Below, piece after piece: positions 32,818 through 45,613 of a stretch of DNA of 46,590 nt. Source of the stretch: Alcanivorax sp. (GTDB lineage: Bacteria; Pseudomonadota; Gammaproteobacteria; Pseudomonadales; Alcanivoracaceae). The notes beneath the pieces are model-generated. The model did no database searches. It worked only from the letters and a program-made list of their open reading frames with translations, and was not told where the DNA came from. Numbering within the stretch: position 1 is the stretch's first letter; the number at the start of each line of letters is the position of its first letter. The position numbers were made by a program, and so were the translations under genes. The stretch lies in the NCBI GenBank assembly GCA_013823245.1, contig PNLU01000015.1:1-46590 (forward strand), in the 5' to 3' direction.

Positions 32818-35800
32818 TCAGGCCGGATTGGCTCGGGTGCTCTTGAGCAGGTTCTCAAGGCTTGCGGCCTTCGGCTTGACCAGCCAGAACTTGCGGCTCA
32901 TGGCATCGAAGTTGTCGAGAATATAGTGACCCCATTCGCTGCCGGTCTCTTCCACATACTCACGCAGCACACTGCGCAGGTGACTGCGATGTGCCTCGGT
33001 CGCTTCGGTGCTGATGCGATGCAGTTCGATCAGCTCCGGATTGATGCGATCAAAGAACTGGTTGTTCTGGTCCAATACGTAGGCGAAACCACCGGTCATG
33101 CCCGCACCAAAGTTGTAGCCGGTATCACCCAGCACGGTGACACAACCGCCAGTCATGTATTCGCAGCAGTGATCGCCCGCACCTTCAACCACCGCATGCG
33201 CGCCGGAGTTGCGGACACCGAAGCGCTCACCGGCACGCCCTGCGGCGAACAGCTTGCCGCCGGTCGCCCCGTACAGGCAGGTGTTGCCGATAATCGACGT
33301 GTCCTGGCTCTTGAAGGGGCTGCCCTTGGGTGGGCGGATCACCAGCTTGCCAGCGGCCATGCCCTTGCCGACATAGTCGTTGGCATCACCTTCAATGTAC
33401 ATGTGCAGGCCCCCGGCGTTGAACACGCCGAAGCTCTGCCCGGCGGTACCGACGAAGCGCACGCGGATCGGGGCGTTCTCCATATCCAGATTGCCGTAAC
33501 GACGGGCAATTTCACCGGAAATGCGCGCACCGATGGAGCGGTTGCAGTTGGTGATCTCATAGTGGAACGAGCCGCCACTGCGGTTCTCAATGGCCGGCAG
33601 CATGTCCGCCACCATCTGCTCCGCCAGCTCGCCCTTGTCGAACGGCTCGTTGCGGCGCACCTGGCAGTAGTGCGGCTTGTCTTCCGGCACATTGTCGTTG
33701 CGCAGGATCGGCAGCAGATCCAGTTTTTTCTGGCGCGCGGTCTTGCCTTCGATCATGGCCAGCAGGTCGGTACGACCGATCAGGTCCGCCAGCGATTTCA
33801 CGCCCAGCTGCGCCAGCAGTTCACGCACTTCCGTCGCCACGAACGTGAAGTAATGAATCAGCATTTCCGGAGCACCAATAAAGTGCTCCTTGCGCAGATC
33901 ATCACGCTGGGTCGCTACGCCGGTGGCGCAGTTGTTCAGGTGACAGATACGCAGGTATTTGCAGCCCAGCACGACCATCGGCACGGTACCGAAGCCGAAA
34001 GACTCGGCACCCAGAATCGCCGCCTTGACCACGTCCAGACCGGTTTTCAGACCGCCGTCGGTCTGCAGCCGGATCTTGTCACGCAGGTCGTTGCTGCGCA
34101 GTGCCTGATGCGCTTCCGACAGGCCCAGCTCCCACGGCGAACCGGCATAGCGGATCGAAGTCAGCGGGCTGGCCGCGGTGCCGCCGTCGTAACCGGAAAT
34201 GGTAATCAGGTCCGCATAGGCCTTGGCTACCCCGGCCGCGATGGTGCCGACGCCGGGCTCGGAGACCAGTTTCACCGACACCTGCGCCTGAGGATTGACC
34301 TGCTTGAGGTCAAAAATCAGCTGCGCCAGATCCTCGATGGAATAAATGTCGTGATGCGGCGGCGGCGAAATCAGCGTGACGCCGGGTACCGAATGACGCA
34401 GGCGCGCGATCAGTTCGTTGACCTTGCCACCGGGCAGCTGGCCACCCTCACCGGGCTTGGCGCCCTGAGCCACCTTGATCTGCAGCACCTCGGCGTTGAC
34501 CAGGTAATGCGGGGTGACGCCGAAACGACCGGACGCAATCTGCTTGATCTTGGAGACGCGCTCCGTGCCATACCGGGCCGGATCTTCGCCACCTTCACCG
34601 GAATTGGAACGGCCGCCCAGGCGATTCATCGCCGTGGCAATCGCCTCGTGGGCCTCCGGCGACAGGGCACCCAGGGACATGCCTGCCGAATCAAAGCGCG
34701 GCAGGATATTCTCGATCGGCTCGACCTCGTCCAGACTGATGGACTCGACATCGTCGCGCAGCGCGAGCAGGTCGCGCAGGGTCGCCACCGGGCGATCGTT
34801 CACCAGTGCGGCGTACTTTTTATACGCCTCATAGTCACCACTGTTCACGGCATCGTGCAGGGTGTGGATCACATCCGGATTGAACGCGTGGTATTCCTTG
34901 CCGTAGATGAACTTGAGCACACCGCCCGCATCAATCGGCTTGCGCTGCTTCCAGGCATCTTCAGACAGAATGCGGAAATCGTCTTCAAAATCACTGAAGT
35001 CCGCGCCGCCGATGCGGCTGGTCACGCCACGGAAGCACAGGTCCACCACTTCACGGGCCACACCCACCGCTTCGAACAGCTGCGCGCCGCGATAGGAGGC
35101 GATGGTGGAAATCCCCATCTTCGACAGGATCTTGAGCAGGCCCTTGTTGATGCCCTTGCGGAAGTTCTTCTGCAGCTCCACCGCATCGCCCAGCAGCTCG
35201 CCGGAGTTGACCATGTCGCCAATCACGTCGTAGGCCAGATACGGATAAACGGCGGTCGCGCCGAAACCGAACAACACTGCAAAATGATGCGGGTCACGGG
35301 TGGTGGCCGTTTCCACGATAATGTTGGCATCGCAACGCAGGCCGCGTTCGGTCAGGTGATGATGCACAGCCGCCGTGGCCATGGCAGCGTGGATTGTGTA
35401 CTGCCCCTGCTGGATGCCGTAATCCGACAACACCATCAGCACCTTGCCGCCACGCACAGCAGCTTCGGCCTTCTCACACAAGACTTCGATGGCCTTTTTC
35501 AGCCCGGTTTCCGGGGCATAGTGCAGCGACAGGCGCTCGTGCGCGTAACCCGGCCGCTCGATCTTCAGCAGGTTGGCAAACTTGGAGTGCGACAGGATCG
35601 GCGTCGACAGGATGGCGCGATCTGCGTGGGCCGCGTCTTCTTCGAACACATTGCGCTCGGCACCGACACAGGTTTCCAGTGACATCACGATCGCTTCGCG
35701 CAGCGGGTCGATCGGCGGGTTGGTCACCTGGGCAAACTGCTGGCGGAAATAGTCATACACCGGGCGCACGCGGGTGGAAAGCACCGCCATGGGCGTATCG

Positions 35801-37281
35801 TCGCCCATGGAGCCCACGGCTTCCTGACCGGACTCTGCCAACGGCCGCAACACCTGGTCGCGCTCTTCAAAGGTCACCTGGAACAACTTCTGGTACGCCA
35901 GCAGTTCGCTCTGTTGTACCTCGTCGATGCGCTCGACTTCAGTATCGTAGTCGGCCTCGATGCGCAGGCCCTTTTCCTTGAGCCACTGGCGATACGGCTG
36001 ACGCACCTTGAGCTTGTCGTCGATCTCGTTGGTGTGCAGCAACTCGCCGGTTTCGGTGTCCACCGCCAGAATCTGGCCCGGTCCGACACGCCCCTTGGCG
36101 ACTACATCCTCGGCAGCATAGCCGTAGACGCCGATCTCGGAGGACACGGTAATAAAGCCGTTTTTGGTGATTACCCAGCGTGACGGGCGCAGGCCGTTGC
36201 GGTCGAGCATGCACACGGCGTAGCGGCCATCAGTCAACACCAGGCCAGCGGGGCCATCCCACGGCTCCATATGCATGGAGTTGTATTCGTAGAAGGCACG
36301 CAGGTCGGCGTCCATGGTTTCCACGTTCTGCCAGGCCGGCGGCACCATCATGCGCACCGCGCGGAACAGGTCCATACCACCGGCGAGCAGGATTTCCAGC
36401 ATGTTATCCATGCTGGAGGAATCCGAACCCGTGCGGTTGACCAGCGGCTTCAGCTCATCCAGCCCCGGCAGCAGGTCGTTGGCGAACTTCGGCGTCCGCG
36501 CCACAGACCAGTTGCGGTTGCCCTGAATGGTGTTGATCTCACCATTGTGAGCCAGATAGCGGAACGGCTGCGCCAACGGCCAGCGCGGCATGGTGTTGGT
36601 GGAGAAACGCTGGTGGAACACGACGATGGCGGTTTCCATCGTTGCGTCGCCCAGGTCCGGATAAAAGGCCGGCAGGTCCACCGGCATCATCAGGCCCTTG
36701 TAGGACACAACGGTCGACGACAGCGAACAGATATAGAAATGCTCATCAGCACCAACGCGCTGCTCGGCATGGCGGCGGGCGAAGAACAGGCGGCGGTTCA
36801 GTTCAAGATCGGACAGGCCATCGACGCCGACCAGCACCTGCGCAAAGCCGGGCAGGCTTTGCAGTGCAATCGGACCCAGGCAGTCCGGATCAGTCGGGAC
36901 ATCACGCCAGCCCAGCACGGTGACATCCTGGCGCACCAGTTCTTCTTCGACGATCTTGCGCTGCTCGGCGGCGCGCGCCGCATCCGGGCTCAGGAACAGC
37001 ATGCCCACGCCGTAGCTGTCCGTCAGGCTGATGCCCAGCGTATCGGCAACCTTGCGGAAGAAGGAATCCGGTTTCTTGAGCAACAGACCACAGCCGTCAC
37101 CGGTCTTGCCATCAGCATTGATGCCACCCCGGTGTGTCATGCATGTCAGTGCTTCGATTGCGGTCTGCAGGAGCTCATGGCTGGCCTGGCCCTCAGTATG
37201 GGCGATCAGACCAAAGCCGCAGTTGTCCCGGAATTCTCCGGGCTCATAGAGACCCCGCACCAGCGTTGAATTCTGCTGCAT
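32818..37281 (-). CDS. gltB: glutamate synthase large subunit
   Basis: Transfers the amide nitrogen of glutamine to 2-oxoglutarate. The 1487-residue protein starts with a class II glutaminase domain whose processed nucleophile is C21 in [10 protein letters not shown]; the first 20 residues are the propeptide. The central FMN/synthase domain follows and contains the 3Fe-4S cysteines in [15 protein letters not shown]. The C-terminal GXGXG-type helix domain ends the protein. The ATG at 37281 has a GAGGAAAGG site; the TTG at 37284 is rejected. It is followed by gltD. Confidence 0.97.
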   Translation of the reverse strand: MQQNSTLVRGLYEPGEFRDNCGFGLIAHTEGQASHELLQTAIEALTCMTHRGGINADGKTGDGCGLLLKKPDSFFRKVADTLGISLTDSYGVGMLFLSPDAARAAEQRKIVEEELVRQDVTVLGWRDVPTDPDCLGPIALQSLPGFAQVLVGVDGLSDLELNRRLFFARRHAEQRVGADEHFYICSLSSTVVSYKGLMMPVDLPAFYPDLGDATMETAIVVFHQRFSTNTMPRWPLAQPFRYLAHNGEINTIQGNRNWSVARTPKFANDLLPGLDELKPLVNRTGSDSSSMDNMLEILLAGGMDLFRAVRMMVPPAWQNVETMDADLRAFYEYNSMHMEPWDGPAGLVLTDGRYAVCMLDRNGLRPSRWVITKNGFITVSSEIGVYGYAAEDVVAKGRVGPGQILAVDTETGELLHTNEIDDKLKVRQPYRQWLKEKGLRIEADYDTEVERIDEVQQSELLAYQKLFQVTFEERDQVLRPLAESGQEAVGSMGDDTPMAVLSTRVRPVYDYFRQQFAQVTNPPIDPLREAIVMSLETCVGAERNVFEEDAAHADRAILSTPILSHSKFANLLKIERPGYAHERLSLHYAPETGLKKAIEVLCEKAEAAVRGGKVLMVLSDYGIQQGQYTIHAAMATAAVHHHLTERGLRCDANIIVETATTRDPHHFAVLFGFGATAVYPYLAYDVIGDMVNSGELLGDAVELQKNFRKGINKGLLKILSKMGISTIASYRGAQLFEAVGVAREVVDLCFRGVTSRIGGADFSDFEDDFRILSEDAWKQRKPIDAGGVLKFIYGKEYHAFNPDVIHTLHDAVNSGDYEAYKKYAALVNDRPVATLRDLLALRDDVESISLDEVEPIENILPRFDSAGMSLGALSPEAHEAIATAMNRLGGRSNSGEGGEDPARYGTERVSKIKQIASGRFGVTPHYLVNAEVLQIKVAQGAKPGEGGQLPGGKVNELIARLRHSVPGVTLISPPPHHDIYSIEDLAQLIFDLKQVNPQAQVSVKLVSEPGVGTIAAGVAKAYADLITISGYDGGTAASPLTSIRYAGSPWELGLSEAHQALRSNDLRDKIRLQTDGGLKTGLDVVKAAILGAESFGFGTVPMVVLGCKYLRICHLNNCATGVATQRDDLRKEHFIGAPEMLIHYFTFVATEVRELLAQLGVKSLADLIGRTDLLAMIEGKTARQKKLDLLPILRNDNVPEDKPHYCQVRRNEPFDKGELAEQMVADMLPAIENRSGGSFHYEITNCNRSIGARISGEIARRYGNLDMENAPIRVRFVGTAGQSFGVFNAGGLHMYIEGDANDYVGKGMAAGKLVIRPPKGSPFKSQDTSIIGNTCLYGATGGKLFAAGRAGERFGVRNSGAHAVVEGAGDHCCEYMTGGCVTVLGDTGYNFGAGMTGGFAYVLDQNNQFFDRINPELIELHRISTEATEAHRSHLRSVLREYVEETGSEWGHYILDNFDAMSRKFWLVKPKAASLENLLKSTRANPA

Positions 37282-37364
37282 CAAAACCTTTCCTCTTGAA
37301 AATTCAGAGACTTAGACGAAGGCGATCTGCGACCGGCAAAACGGCGACGGCAAAAAGGGCGATC

Positions 37365-37393
37365 ATTTTACACACTGGACCCATGACCGACAA
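37365..37393 (-). promoter_or_regulatory. predicted sigma70 promoter of gltBD
   Basis: On the minus strand TTGTCG (37388-37393), a 17-bp spacer and TAAAAT (37365-37370), about 85 nt upstream of the gltB ATG. The -10 matches five of six consensus bases. The intergenic region 37282-37434 has no gene; a GC-rich inverted repeat at 37411-37433 could end the damX transcript. Confidence 0.5.
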
Positions 37394-37434
37394 ATAGCGC
37401 ACAGCGTGAAGTCCGGGCCGGGCCCGGGCGGACA

Positions 37435-38769
37435 TCAGTCCGCCCGGTCACCCAACTCGTCGCGAATGGCGCCGATCTGGCGCGGAAAAGGCCCCGCGGA
37501 GGCCAGATCGGAGGGAAGATCGGCACGACCTGCGGTGGCCGCTTCGCGGCTGGCGTAGGGACCCGCCAGAACGATGAAGACATTACGCTCATTACGGCGC
37601 GCGCGATAGTAGGCACTGCGCTCCGTGCCCAGCCTGTCGGACAGGGACCGGGCGGCATCCTCGGTGGTCGCCAGGGTGACCTGCAACATCCACTGGTCAC
37701 GCGGCGCAGTCAGCAACCACTCCTCGCGACGATAGCCCAGTTCCGCATCCATGCCGGACATGGCCGGGGCCGTATCCGCACGGACTACAGCGGGCGCGGA
37801 CGGCTCTGGTTGCGGCGCCTCGGGTTGCGCGGGCTCAGGCTGCGGCTCAGGCTGCGGCTCAGGTTCAGGTTCGGGCTGGGGCCGAGGCGCTGGTTCCGGC
37901 TCGGGCTCAGGTTGAGGCGGGCGCGCCCGATCCGGCTCCGGCGCCTGCTCCCGGGCGGGCGGTCGAGCGGGCCGCTCATCGGGAGCAGCCGTCACCGTTT
38001 CCGGCACGGGTCGCGCAGGCAGCGTCAGCGGCACATCCTGCTCCGCGCTGCGATCTCGGGGCCAGAGGATCACCACCACCAGAATCAACCCGCCCACCGC
38101 TGCCACATGCCGCCAGGGCAGGGCAAAACCAGACAACGGACCGGGCTTCAGCGTCGGCGGCGGCACCGCCGCCATCAGTTCACCAGGCCAGGCGCCGTCA
38201 TCCGCACACAGCGCTTCCAGCTCGTCTTCATCCAGTTCGACCGCCGCCACCTCGTCCAGAAACAATGCGGCCTCATCCCGATCCAGCGGCGTCAGCCCCA
38301 GATCATCGGTCAGGGTCAGCCCCGCCTCAGCCAAACGGGCGGACAAGGCCGGTGAGCCCCCGAGCAGCACGGCAAACCCGGCTCCCAGACGCTGACGCAG
38401 TGCAGCCAATGTGGTCAGGGCCTCATCACCCAAATGCTCGGCTTCATCGATAATCAGCACCAGGGGTTCGCTGGCCAGCGCGCGCTCGAGGGCGCCCGCA
38501 AACTCGTCCTTGCTCACCCCGAAGTGCAGCAGGAGCGCCGACAGCAGCGCATTGCGGGACGGCGTCTGGCTGCCGTCGACACGCACGACGGCGGCGGCAT
38601 CCAGCAGCCGCATGGCCGCTTCACCCAGCAGTGTCGAGACCCCGGCACCCTGCGGCCCATGCACCGCCGCCAGGCCGCCACGCAGCCCGGCGTCGCACAG
38701 TACGTCCAGTGCCTCGCCACGACCGGCACCGCTGAAAAACGTGATGTCGTCTTCTGCGCTCAGTGACAC
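37435..38769 (-). CDS. damX: DamX-like SPOR-domain protein with degenerate AAA domain
   Basis: A 444-residue inner-membrane protein located downstream of aroB as E. coli damX is. Residues 1-200 form an AAA-type domain with Walker B ([10 protein letters not shown], 102-111) but a Walker A that reads GPQGAGVST (38-46), with Val in place of the essential Lys. A membrane helix (219-235) and a Pro/Glu-rich stalk (about 268-325) lead to a C-terminal SPOR domain (about 357-435) that binds denuded peptidoglycan at the division site. The start is a GTG (38769) overlapping the aroB stop by 10 nt. E. coli DamX promotes division; the role here is inferred. Confidence 0.88.
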   Translation of the reverse strand: MSLSAEDDITFFSGAGRGEALDVLCDAGLRGGLAAVHGPQGAGVSTLLGEAAMRLLDAAAVVRVDGSQTPSRNALLSALLLHFGVSKDEFAGALERALASEPLVLIIDEAEHLGDEALTTLAALRQRLGAGFAVLLGGSPALSARLAEAGLTLTDDLGLTPLDRDEAALFLDEVAAVELDEDELEALCADDGAWPGELMAAVPPPTLKPGPLSGFALPWRHVAAVGGLILVVVILWPRDRSAEQDVPLTLPARPVPETVTAAPDERPARPPAREQAPEPDRARPPQPEPEPEPAPRPQPEPEPEPQPEPQPEPAQPEAPQPEPSAPAVVRADTAPAMSGMDAELGYRREEWLLTAPRDQWMLQVTLATTEDAARSLSDRLGTERSAYYRARRNERNVFIVLAGPYASREAATAGRADLPSDLASAGPFPRQIGAIRDELGDRAD

Positions 38770-39836
38770 ATTGTCTCCAACAGGCGCTTCAGCGCGTCCT
38801 GATCAAAATCCGCAGTAACCACGGCCTGCCCGATCGCCTTGAGCAGTACCAGCCTCAGGGTGCCATCATGCACTTTCTTGTCCAGCGCCATCAGTGAGGC
38901 AAAATCCTGCGGCGCCATACCCGGGGGGGGCGCCACGGGCAAATCCGCCTGCCGCAACAACTGATCCAGTTCGATCACCGCCGCCTGCGGCAGCCAGCCC
39001 AGCTCGGCAGACAATCGCGCTGCCATCATCATACCCGCGCCCACTGCTTCACCGTGCAGCCACTGGCTGTAGCCCGTCCAGGTCTCGATCGCATGCCCGA
39101 AGGTGTGCCCCAGGTTAAGCAGCGCCCGGTTGCCCTGCTCGGTCTCGTCCTCGGCCACCACCTCGGCCTTGTTGCGGCAGCTGACCAGAATCGCCTCGGC
39201 CAGCAGCGCCGCGTCGCGCGCCATCAGCCCATGCATGTTTTCCAGCAACCATTGGTAAAAAGCCGCGTCGCGGATCAGTCCGTACTTGATCACCTCCGCC
39301 AGGCCCGCACTCAACTCGCGCGCCGGCAGGGTGTCGAGCACCTGCGTATCGATGATGACCGCTTTCGGCTGATGGAAGGCCCCGATCATGTTCTTGCCGC
39401 GCGGATGATTAACGGCGGTCTTGCCACCCACCGAGGAATCCACCTGGGCCAGCAGTGTGGTGGGCACCTGGATAAAATCGACCCCGCGCTGATAGCAGGC
39501 TGCCGCAAAGCCGACCATATCGCCGACCACGCCGCCGCCCAGCGCCACCAGCGTGGTGGTGCGGCTGTGGCGCTTCGCCATCAGGGTGTCGAAAATGGTT
39601 TCCAGCGTGGCCAGAGTCTTGTGCTGCTCGCCATCGGGCAGCACCAGCGTGTCGCATTGCAGACCACCCAGGCCGTCGAGCACACGCTGCAGGTAAAGCG
39701 GCGCGATGGTCTCGTTGGTCACCACCAGCACCTGGCTGGCCCGGACATGTTGTCGCAGCAGATCCAGGCCCAAGAGACCCTCACCGATGTACAGGGGGTA
39801 ACTGCGCGCGCCCAGCGCCACATCCAGGGTCTGCAT
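38760..39836 (-). CDS. aroB: 3-dehydroquinate synthase
   Basis: Second step of the shikimate pathway. The 358-residue protein shows the NAD-binding [14 protein letters not shown] block, the zinc-binding region around [10 protein letters not shown], and [18 protein letters not shown]. The ATG at 39836 has a GGAG site 6 nt upstream, whereas an extension to 39860 adds residues not typical of the family. It follows aroK by 68 nt and is followed by the DamX-like gene, the conserved order. Confidence 0.96.
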   Translation of the reverse strand: MQTLDVALGARSYPLYIGEGLLGLDLLRQHVRASQVLVVTNETIAPLYLQRVLDGLGGLQCDTLVLPDGEQHKTLATLETIFDTLMAKRHSRTTTLVALGGGVVGDMVGFAAACYQRGVDFIQVPTTLLAQVDSSVGGKTAVNHPRGKNMIGAFHQPKAVIIDTQVLDTLPARELSAGLAEVIKYGLIRDAAFYQWLLENMHGLMARDAALLAEAILVSCRNKAEVVAEDETEQGNRALLNLGHTFGHAIETWTGYSQWLHGEAVGAGMMMAARLSAELGWLPQAAVIELDQLLRQADLPVAPPPGMAPQDFASLMALDKKVHDGTLRLVLLKAIGQAVVTADFDQDALKRLLETMCH

Positions 39837-39904
39837 AGGATCTCCGGTGAGGTTCAGCAATCAGGGCCCATTATCCATGGCTCGCCCCCTGACGGACAAC
39901 CGTA

Positions 39905-40435
39905 TCAGCCCGGCTGCGGCGATTCGAGCAACTCGAGTATCTGTTCGGCAATGCGGCGCAGATTGCCTGAGGCGGTAGGTACGATATGGTGGGCTGCCTC
40001 GCGATAGAGCGGATCACGCACCGCCATCAACTCGGTCAGCACCCGTTCCGGGTCAGCGGTTTGCAACAACGGCCGATTGCGGTCGTGGCGCGTGCGCGCC
40101 AGCTGCACCTCCACCGGGGTGTAAAGATAGAAAACCCGTCCCCGGGCATGCAGCGCCTGACGGTTGGCGGCGCGCAGCACCGCACCACCGCCCGTGGCGA
40201 GCACGATTTCCGGGAGCTGGGTCAGTTCGTCGATGATATCTTCTTCACGGCGCCGAAAGCCTTCTTCCCCTTCCATATCGAATATCCAGGGAATATCGGC
40301 GCCCGTGCGATCGACAATCACCTTGTCGGAATCATGGAAAGGGCGACCCAGCTGCTGCCCAAGGTAGCGCCCCAGGGTGCTTTTACCTGCACCCATGGGG
40401 CCGATCAGAAAAACGGAGGCAAGTGCCGGGTCCAT
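39905..40435 (-). CDS. aroK: shikimate kinase
   Basis: Phosphorylates shikimate. The 176-residue protein has the P-loop GPMGAGKST (12-20), the shikimate-binding DSDK and GGGAVLR motifs, and the lid RHDRNRPLL. It begins 6 nt after the pilQ stop, at the end of the pilMNOPQ operon, and precedes aroB. Confidence 0.96.
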   Translation of the reverse strand: MDPALASVFLIGPMGAGKSTLGRYLGQQLGRPFHDSDKVIVDRTGADIPWIFDMEGEEGFRRREEDIIDELTQLPEIVLATGGGAVLRAANRQALHARGRVFYLYTPVEVQLARTRHDRNRPLLQTADPERVLTELMAVRDPLYREAAHHIVPTASGNLRRIAEQILELLESPQPG

Positions 40436-40441
40436 GCCGCC

Positions 40442-42547
40442 TCAGCTGCCCGCAAAGGTGTCACGAAGCAGGCGCGGCGTAATGAAGATCAGCAACTCCT
40501 GCTTGTCATCAGAGCGGAACTCGCGGCGGAAAAGGCGACCGATCCAGGGCAGATCGCCCAGGAAGGGTGTTTTCACGACACCTTCGATGCGCTGCTGCTG
40601 GAAGATACCGCCCAGCACCACAGTTTCACCGTCATTGACCAGCACAGTGGTCTCTACACGATTGGTGTTGATGCTGGGAATACCGGCAATCACCTCACCC
40701 ACGGAGTCATTATTGATCTTGAGTTCCATGATGATGCGGCCATCCGGAGTAATCCGCGGCGTGACCTCCAGGCGCAGTTCAGCGTCGACGAACGATACCG
40801 CCGTGGCGCCACTGGACGTCGCTTCCTGATAACCAATCTGGTTACCCGAGGCAATCAGGGCCGGTTGCTGGTCTGCCGTCAGCACCTTGGGGGTTGCCAC
40901 CAGCTCGCCATAGCCCTCGGCGGCCAGCGCAGAGAGTTCAAGCTCAAGGATACCGGCAGCGAGATCGACGAAGCCGAGAGTGAAACGCGTCGCCTGCGGA
41001 TCCGTCACACCAAGGTCAACCACCAGTTCCTGCGGCGTTTCAATCTCGATGTCGTCAGCATTGAACACACCAACACCGAAGTTGAGGGCGTTCTGGGCGC
41101 GGCCAGTGCCTACGAATGCCCTGCCATCCCGCGCCAGACGGCCGCCTTCGAAGGCCAGACCACCCCAGCGCACACCCAGTTCGTTGGTCAGATCAGAAGT
41201 GGCAATCACAACGCGTGCTTCAATCAGCACCTGCTGCACAGCGATATCCAGCGTGCTGATCACTTCGCGAATTTCGTCCAGTTTGCGATCCGTATCCTGA
41301 ATGATCAGCGTGTTGGTGCGCTCATCAACGGTAATGGAACCACGGGCTGACAACAGTGAGCCTTCGGTCTTGATCAACCGTTCCATGTCAGAGGCACGGG
41401 CATAGTTGATCCGCACGTATTCGGTGCGCAGCGGCGCCAGCGACTCGATCTGACGCTGACTTTCCAGTTCCAGTTGTTCGCGCGCTGCAATCTCATCAGC
41501 CGGCGCCACCAGCAGTACGTTGCCGATCTGACGCTTGTCCAGGCCCTTGGTCTTCAGGATCAGATCCAGTGCCTGGTCCCACGGCACATTCTGAAGGCGC
41601 AGGGTGATGCGCCCCGTTACCGTGTCAGACGCCACCAGATTGAGACTGGTAAAGTCCGCAATCAACTGCAGCACCGAGCGCACTTCAATATCCTGGAAGT
41701 TCAGAGAGAGTTGCTCGCCGGTATACTGGAATGCATCACGGCGGCGGCGCGATTCCTCTGCCTCGGTAATGGGCTTGACGCTGATACTGAACTCGCGATC
41801 CGCCTGATAGGCCAGATACTCCCAGTTGCCGCGGGCTTCCACCGTGATAACCGCTGTTTCACCTTCCTGGCGGGCATCCACAAACTGCACCGGCGTTGCG
41901 AAATCCGTGACATCAAGGCGACGACGCAACTCTTCAGGCAGACGAGCCCCCACGAAACGCGCAACAATGCGATTGCCTTCTTCTTTCACATCGACCGGCG
42001 TGGAAGCACGGGACAGATTGACCACAATACGGCCATCACCCTCACTGCCACGGCGGAAATCGATCTGACCCAGACGACTTTCACGCGCCTCGCGGATGGC
42101 TTCCGGGCGTGCCGCATCATCGAACACGGCCTGCTCGGCCTCACCTACGCCCAGACGCACCACCAGGTCATTGCCGTCCACCACGGTCGTATAACCGGTC
42201 ATTTGGGCAAGATTGATAATCAGGCGAGTTCTGTCCCGGGCTTCTACAACGGTAACGCTACGTGCGTTACCCATACCCAGGTTGAAGTTCCGCTCGCTGA
42301 GGCCGCTGCTGGTATCCATCAGATCCAGGGCGATCCGTGCCGGACGCTCGATACTGTAGCTGTGATTCTCGGGTGGTGCCCCATCAAAGCTCAGACGCAC
42401 CTCCACCCGGTTTCCCGGAAGGCTGGTGTAGCTGAGATCCTGGAGCGTCGCCGACGAGGCCGCCGCCGAGGCCAGCATGGCCACGATGGACAGCATGATG
42501 GCGGCGACCTTGTGCCCGGTTGTTATTGTTTCGCGCAAGCTTTTCAT
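40442..42547 (-). CDS. pilQ: type IV pilus secretin PilQ
   Basis: Forms the outer-membrane channel through which the type IV pilus emerges. The 701-residue protein has a signal peptide (about 1-32), N-terminal AMIN domains that bind peptidoglycan, an N1-type secretin domain (SIERPARIALDLMDT-type repeats before it) and the C-terminal secretin module with the conserved VTPRITPDGRIIMELKI and VPF-like ends. The frame extends upstream to 42634 inside pilP, but the ATG at 42547 has a GGGGA site and starts the signal peptide. It overlaps no gene and precedes aroK by 6 nt. Confidence 0.95.
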   Translation of the reverse strand: MKSLRETITTGHKVAAIMLSIVAMLASAAASSATLQDLSYTSLPGNRVEVRLSFDGAPPENHSYSIERPARIALDLMDTSSGLSERNFNLGMGNARSVTVVEARDRTRLIINLAQMTGYTTVVDGNDLVVRLGVGEAEQAVFDDAARPEAIREARESRLGQIDFRRGSEGDGRIVVNLSRASTPVDVKEEGNRIVARFVGARLPEELRRRLDVTDFATPVQFVDARQEGETAVITVEARGNWEYLAYQADREFSISVKPITEAEESRRRRDAFQYTGEQLSLNFQDIEVRSVLQLIADFTSLNLVASDTVTGRITLRLQNVPWDQALDLILKTKGLDKRQIGNVLLVAPADEIAAREQLELESQRQIESLAPLRTEYVRINYARASDMERLIKTEGSLLSARGSITVDERTNTLIIQDTDRKLDEIREVISTLDIAVQQVLIEARVVIATSDLTNELGVRWGGLAFEGGRLARDGRAFVGTGRAQNALNFGVGVFNADDIEIETPQELVVDLGVTDPQATRFTLGFVDLAAGILELELSALAAEGYGELVATPKVLTADQQPALIASGNQIGYQEATSSGATAVSFVDAELRLEVTPRITPDGRIIMELKINNDSVGEVIAGIPSINTNRVETTVLVNDGETVVLGGIFQQQRIEGVVKTPFLGDLPWIGRLFRREFRSDDKQELLIFITPRLLRDTFAGS

Positions 42548-42566
42548 CACGGCTTCCCCAGCATCT

Positions 42567-43112
42567 TTATTCCGAGAGCGAAATGGCACGCGGGCGCTCG
42601 ACCCAGCCATCGTGCCCGTCCGGTACGATTTCAATCAGTCCTACTCGTGTCTCGGTGACCGAGATCACGCGTCCAAAATTCCTGCCCATATGATTGCCAA
42701 TACGCACGCGATTGACGGCACCACTGGGGTCCTCCATCAGCGCCTCCAGCTCCTGCCCGGGACGCGTGATGGTACCCACCATGCGCAAGGCGTCCAGACT
42801 GTAGCGCTCCAGATACTCACGCGGCCGCGTCATATCGGGCTCAACCTGCCGCCCCTGGGGCGCCGTCACCTGCGATTCATCAACAGGCGGCGAGAAAGGC
42901 GAGCGCAACTGGTGCGCAGCGTAAGAGAAGGTCGCAATGGGCTTGAATTCCGGTGGCGGCTCGATACGCCCCCGCGGGCGCGCCTTGATTTCAGCAATAC
43001 GCGCATCAAGTTCGGCAATGTTGGCGCCGCTGCTGCAACCGGTCAGACCGCCGGCGCCTGTAGCTACCAGGGCTGAAAATGCCAGGGCCTGGAACAGAGA
43101 TCTTGTTTTCAT
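42567..43112 (-). CDS. pilP: type IV pilus inner-membrane lipoprotein PilP
   Basis: Links the inner-membrane PilMNO platform to the PilQ secretin. The 181-residue lipoprotein has the lipobox LTGC (C26), a flexible proline-containing region (RIEPPPEFKP) and the C-terminal beta-sandwich HR domain starting at about YSLDALRMVGT, as in Pseudomonas PilP. It is the fourth gene of pilMNOPQ, 12 nt after pilO. Confidence 0.95.
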   Translation of the reverse strand: MKTRSLFQALAFSALVATGAGGLTGCSSGANIAELDARIAEIKARPRGRIEPPPEFKPIATFSYAAHQLRSPFSPPVDESQVTAPQGRQVEPDMTRPREYLERYSLDALRMVGTITRPGQELEALMEDPSGAVNRVRIGNHMGRNFGRVISVTETRVGLIEIVPDGHDGWVERPRAISLSE

Positions 43113-43124
43113 CGTCCGCCCCCC

Positions 43125-43795
43125 TTAGCGTCGCCGACGTTGATTGGCTGGCCGCTGCGGCTGCGGAGGCGGCGGCGGGCGAGATGCGTAGCGGTAAGTC
43201 CTGGCGGTGATATTCATCGTCAGCAAACGCTCACCATCGCCACGCTGTGCAGGCACAATAGTGAAATCGTGCAGGGTCACAATACGCGGCAAGCCGGCCA
43301 CACCACTCACAAAGGCTCCGAAGCCGTGATAGTCGCCCCGCACCGTTATCTGAATGGGCAATTCCGCATAGAACTCACGCTCAGTTTCGGAAGCCAGCTC
43401 GATACGATCAAACTCAAGGCCGCTACCCAGGCCCGTATGCGTAATATCCTCAAGAAGGCCAGGTACTTCTGTCTCGCGAGGCAGCTGCTGCAGCAGGGAA
43501 CCGAAGGTTTCCTCCATCTCCGCCAGCTGATCACGGTACTGATCCAGATGATGGGCACGGTGTGCTTTCTGCTCCAGCTGCTGCATCAACGTCGATTCCT
43601 GACGCTGGGAGCGCTCCAGCTGATTGTTCAGGTCCGTGATGCTGAACATGTAACCCAGCACCATCACCACCACGAATACGATAATCGCAGCACCGATTTT
43701 TACCGGCATCGGCCAGGAGCCGATATTTTCCATATCCAGGTTCTGGAGCTTCTCCAGCATCTCCTGGACATCCAGATTCTTCAGCTCATCCATTT

Positions 43796-43799
<4 letters not shown>
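43125..43799 (-). CDS. pilO: type IV pilus assembly protein PilO
   Basis: Dimerises with PilN in the inner membrane to support the pilus platform. The 224-residue protein has one membrane helix (about 32-51), a periplasmic coiled coil (about 52-95, rich in Gln/Leu/Arg) and a ferredoxin-like domain with the LPIQITVRGDYHGFGAFV block. It overlaps pilN by 4 nt. The C-terminus ends in a Pro/Arg tail (PPPPPQPQRP). Confidence 0.94.
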
Positions 43800-45447
<1,648 letters not shown>

Positions 45448-45474
45448 TTATTATTAAAGTGTTTTCCCAGAAGA

Positions 45475-45503
45475 AAGATACACTTACAGCGGATTCATGT
45501 CTA
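45475..45503 (-). promoter_or_regulatory. predicted sigma70 promoter of pilMNOPQ
   Basis: On the minus strand TAGACA (45498-45503, five of six consensus), a 17-bp spacer and TATCTT (45475-45480), about 46 nt upstream of the pilM ATG at 45429. It faces away from the ponA promoter. Confidence 0.55.
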
Positions 45504-45528
45504 ACCACTTTAGAATCAAGTAATAACA

Positions 45529-45557
45529 GAAAGGCTGTTAGATCACAACAGCCTTTC
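45529..45557. repeat. 11-bp perfect hairpin just upstream of the ponA -10
   Basis: GAAAGGCTGTT (45529-45539) and AACAGCCTTTC (45547-45557) around a 7-nt loop. It looks like an intrinsic terminator stem, but there is no gene running into it on either strand. It lies between the divergent pilM and ponA promoters and covers the ponA -35 region. Confidence 0.7.
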
Positions 45558-45562
45558 CGACG

Positions 45563-45568
45563 TATAAT
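45563..45568 (+). promoter_or_regulatory. predicted -10 of the ponA promoter
   Basis: A perfect TATAAT 45 nt upstream of the ponA ATG. The corresponding -35 position falls inside the hairpin at 45529-45557 and shows no good consensus hexamer, suggesting a weak or activator-dependent promoter. Confidence 0.5.
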
Positions 45569-45613
45569 GACGCGCTTCACGCACCACTAGCCGATTACCT
45601 GCCAGAGCCCCCT

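Noticed and set aside
41474-42658. Open frame of 394 codons opposite pilQ
   Set aside because: Antisense to an intact secretin gene; low-complexity composition and no motif.
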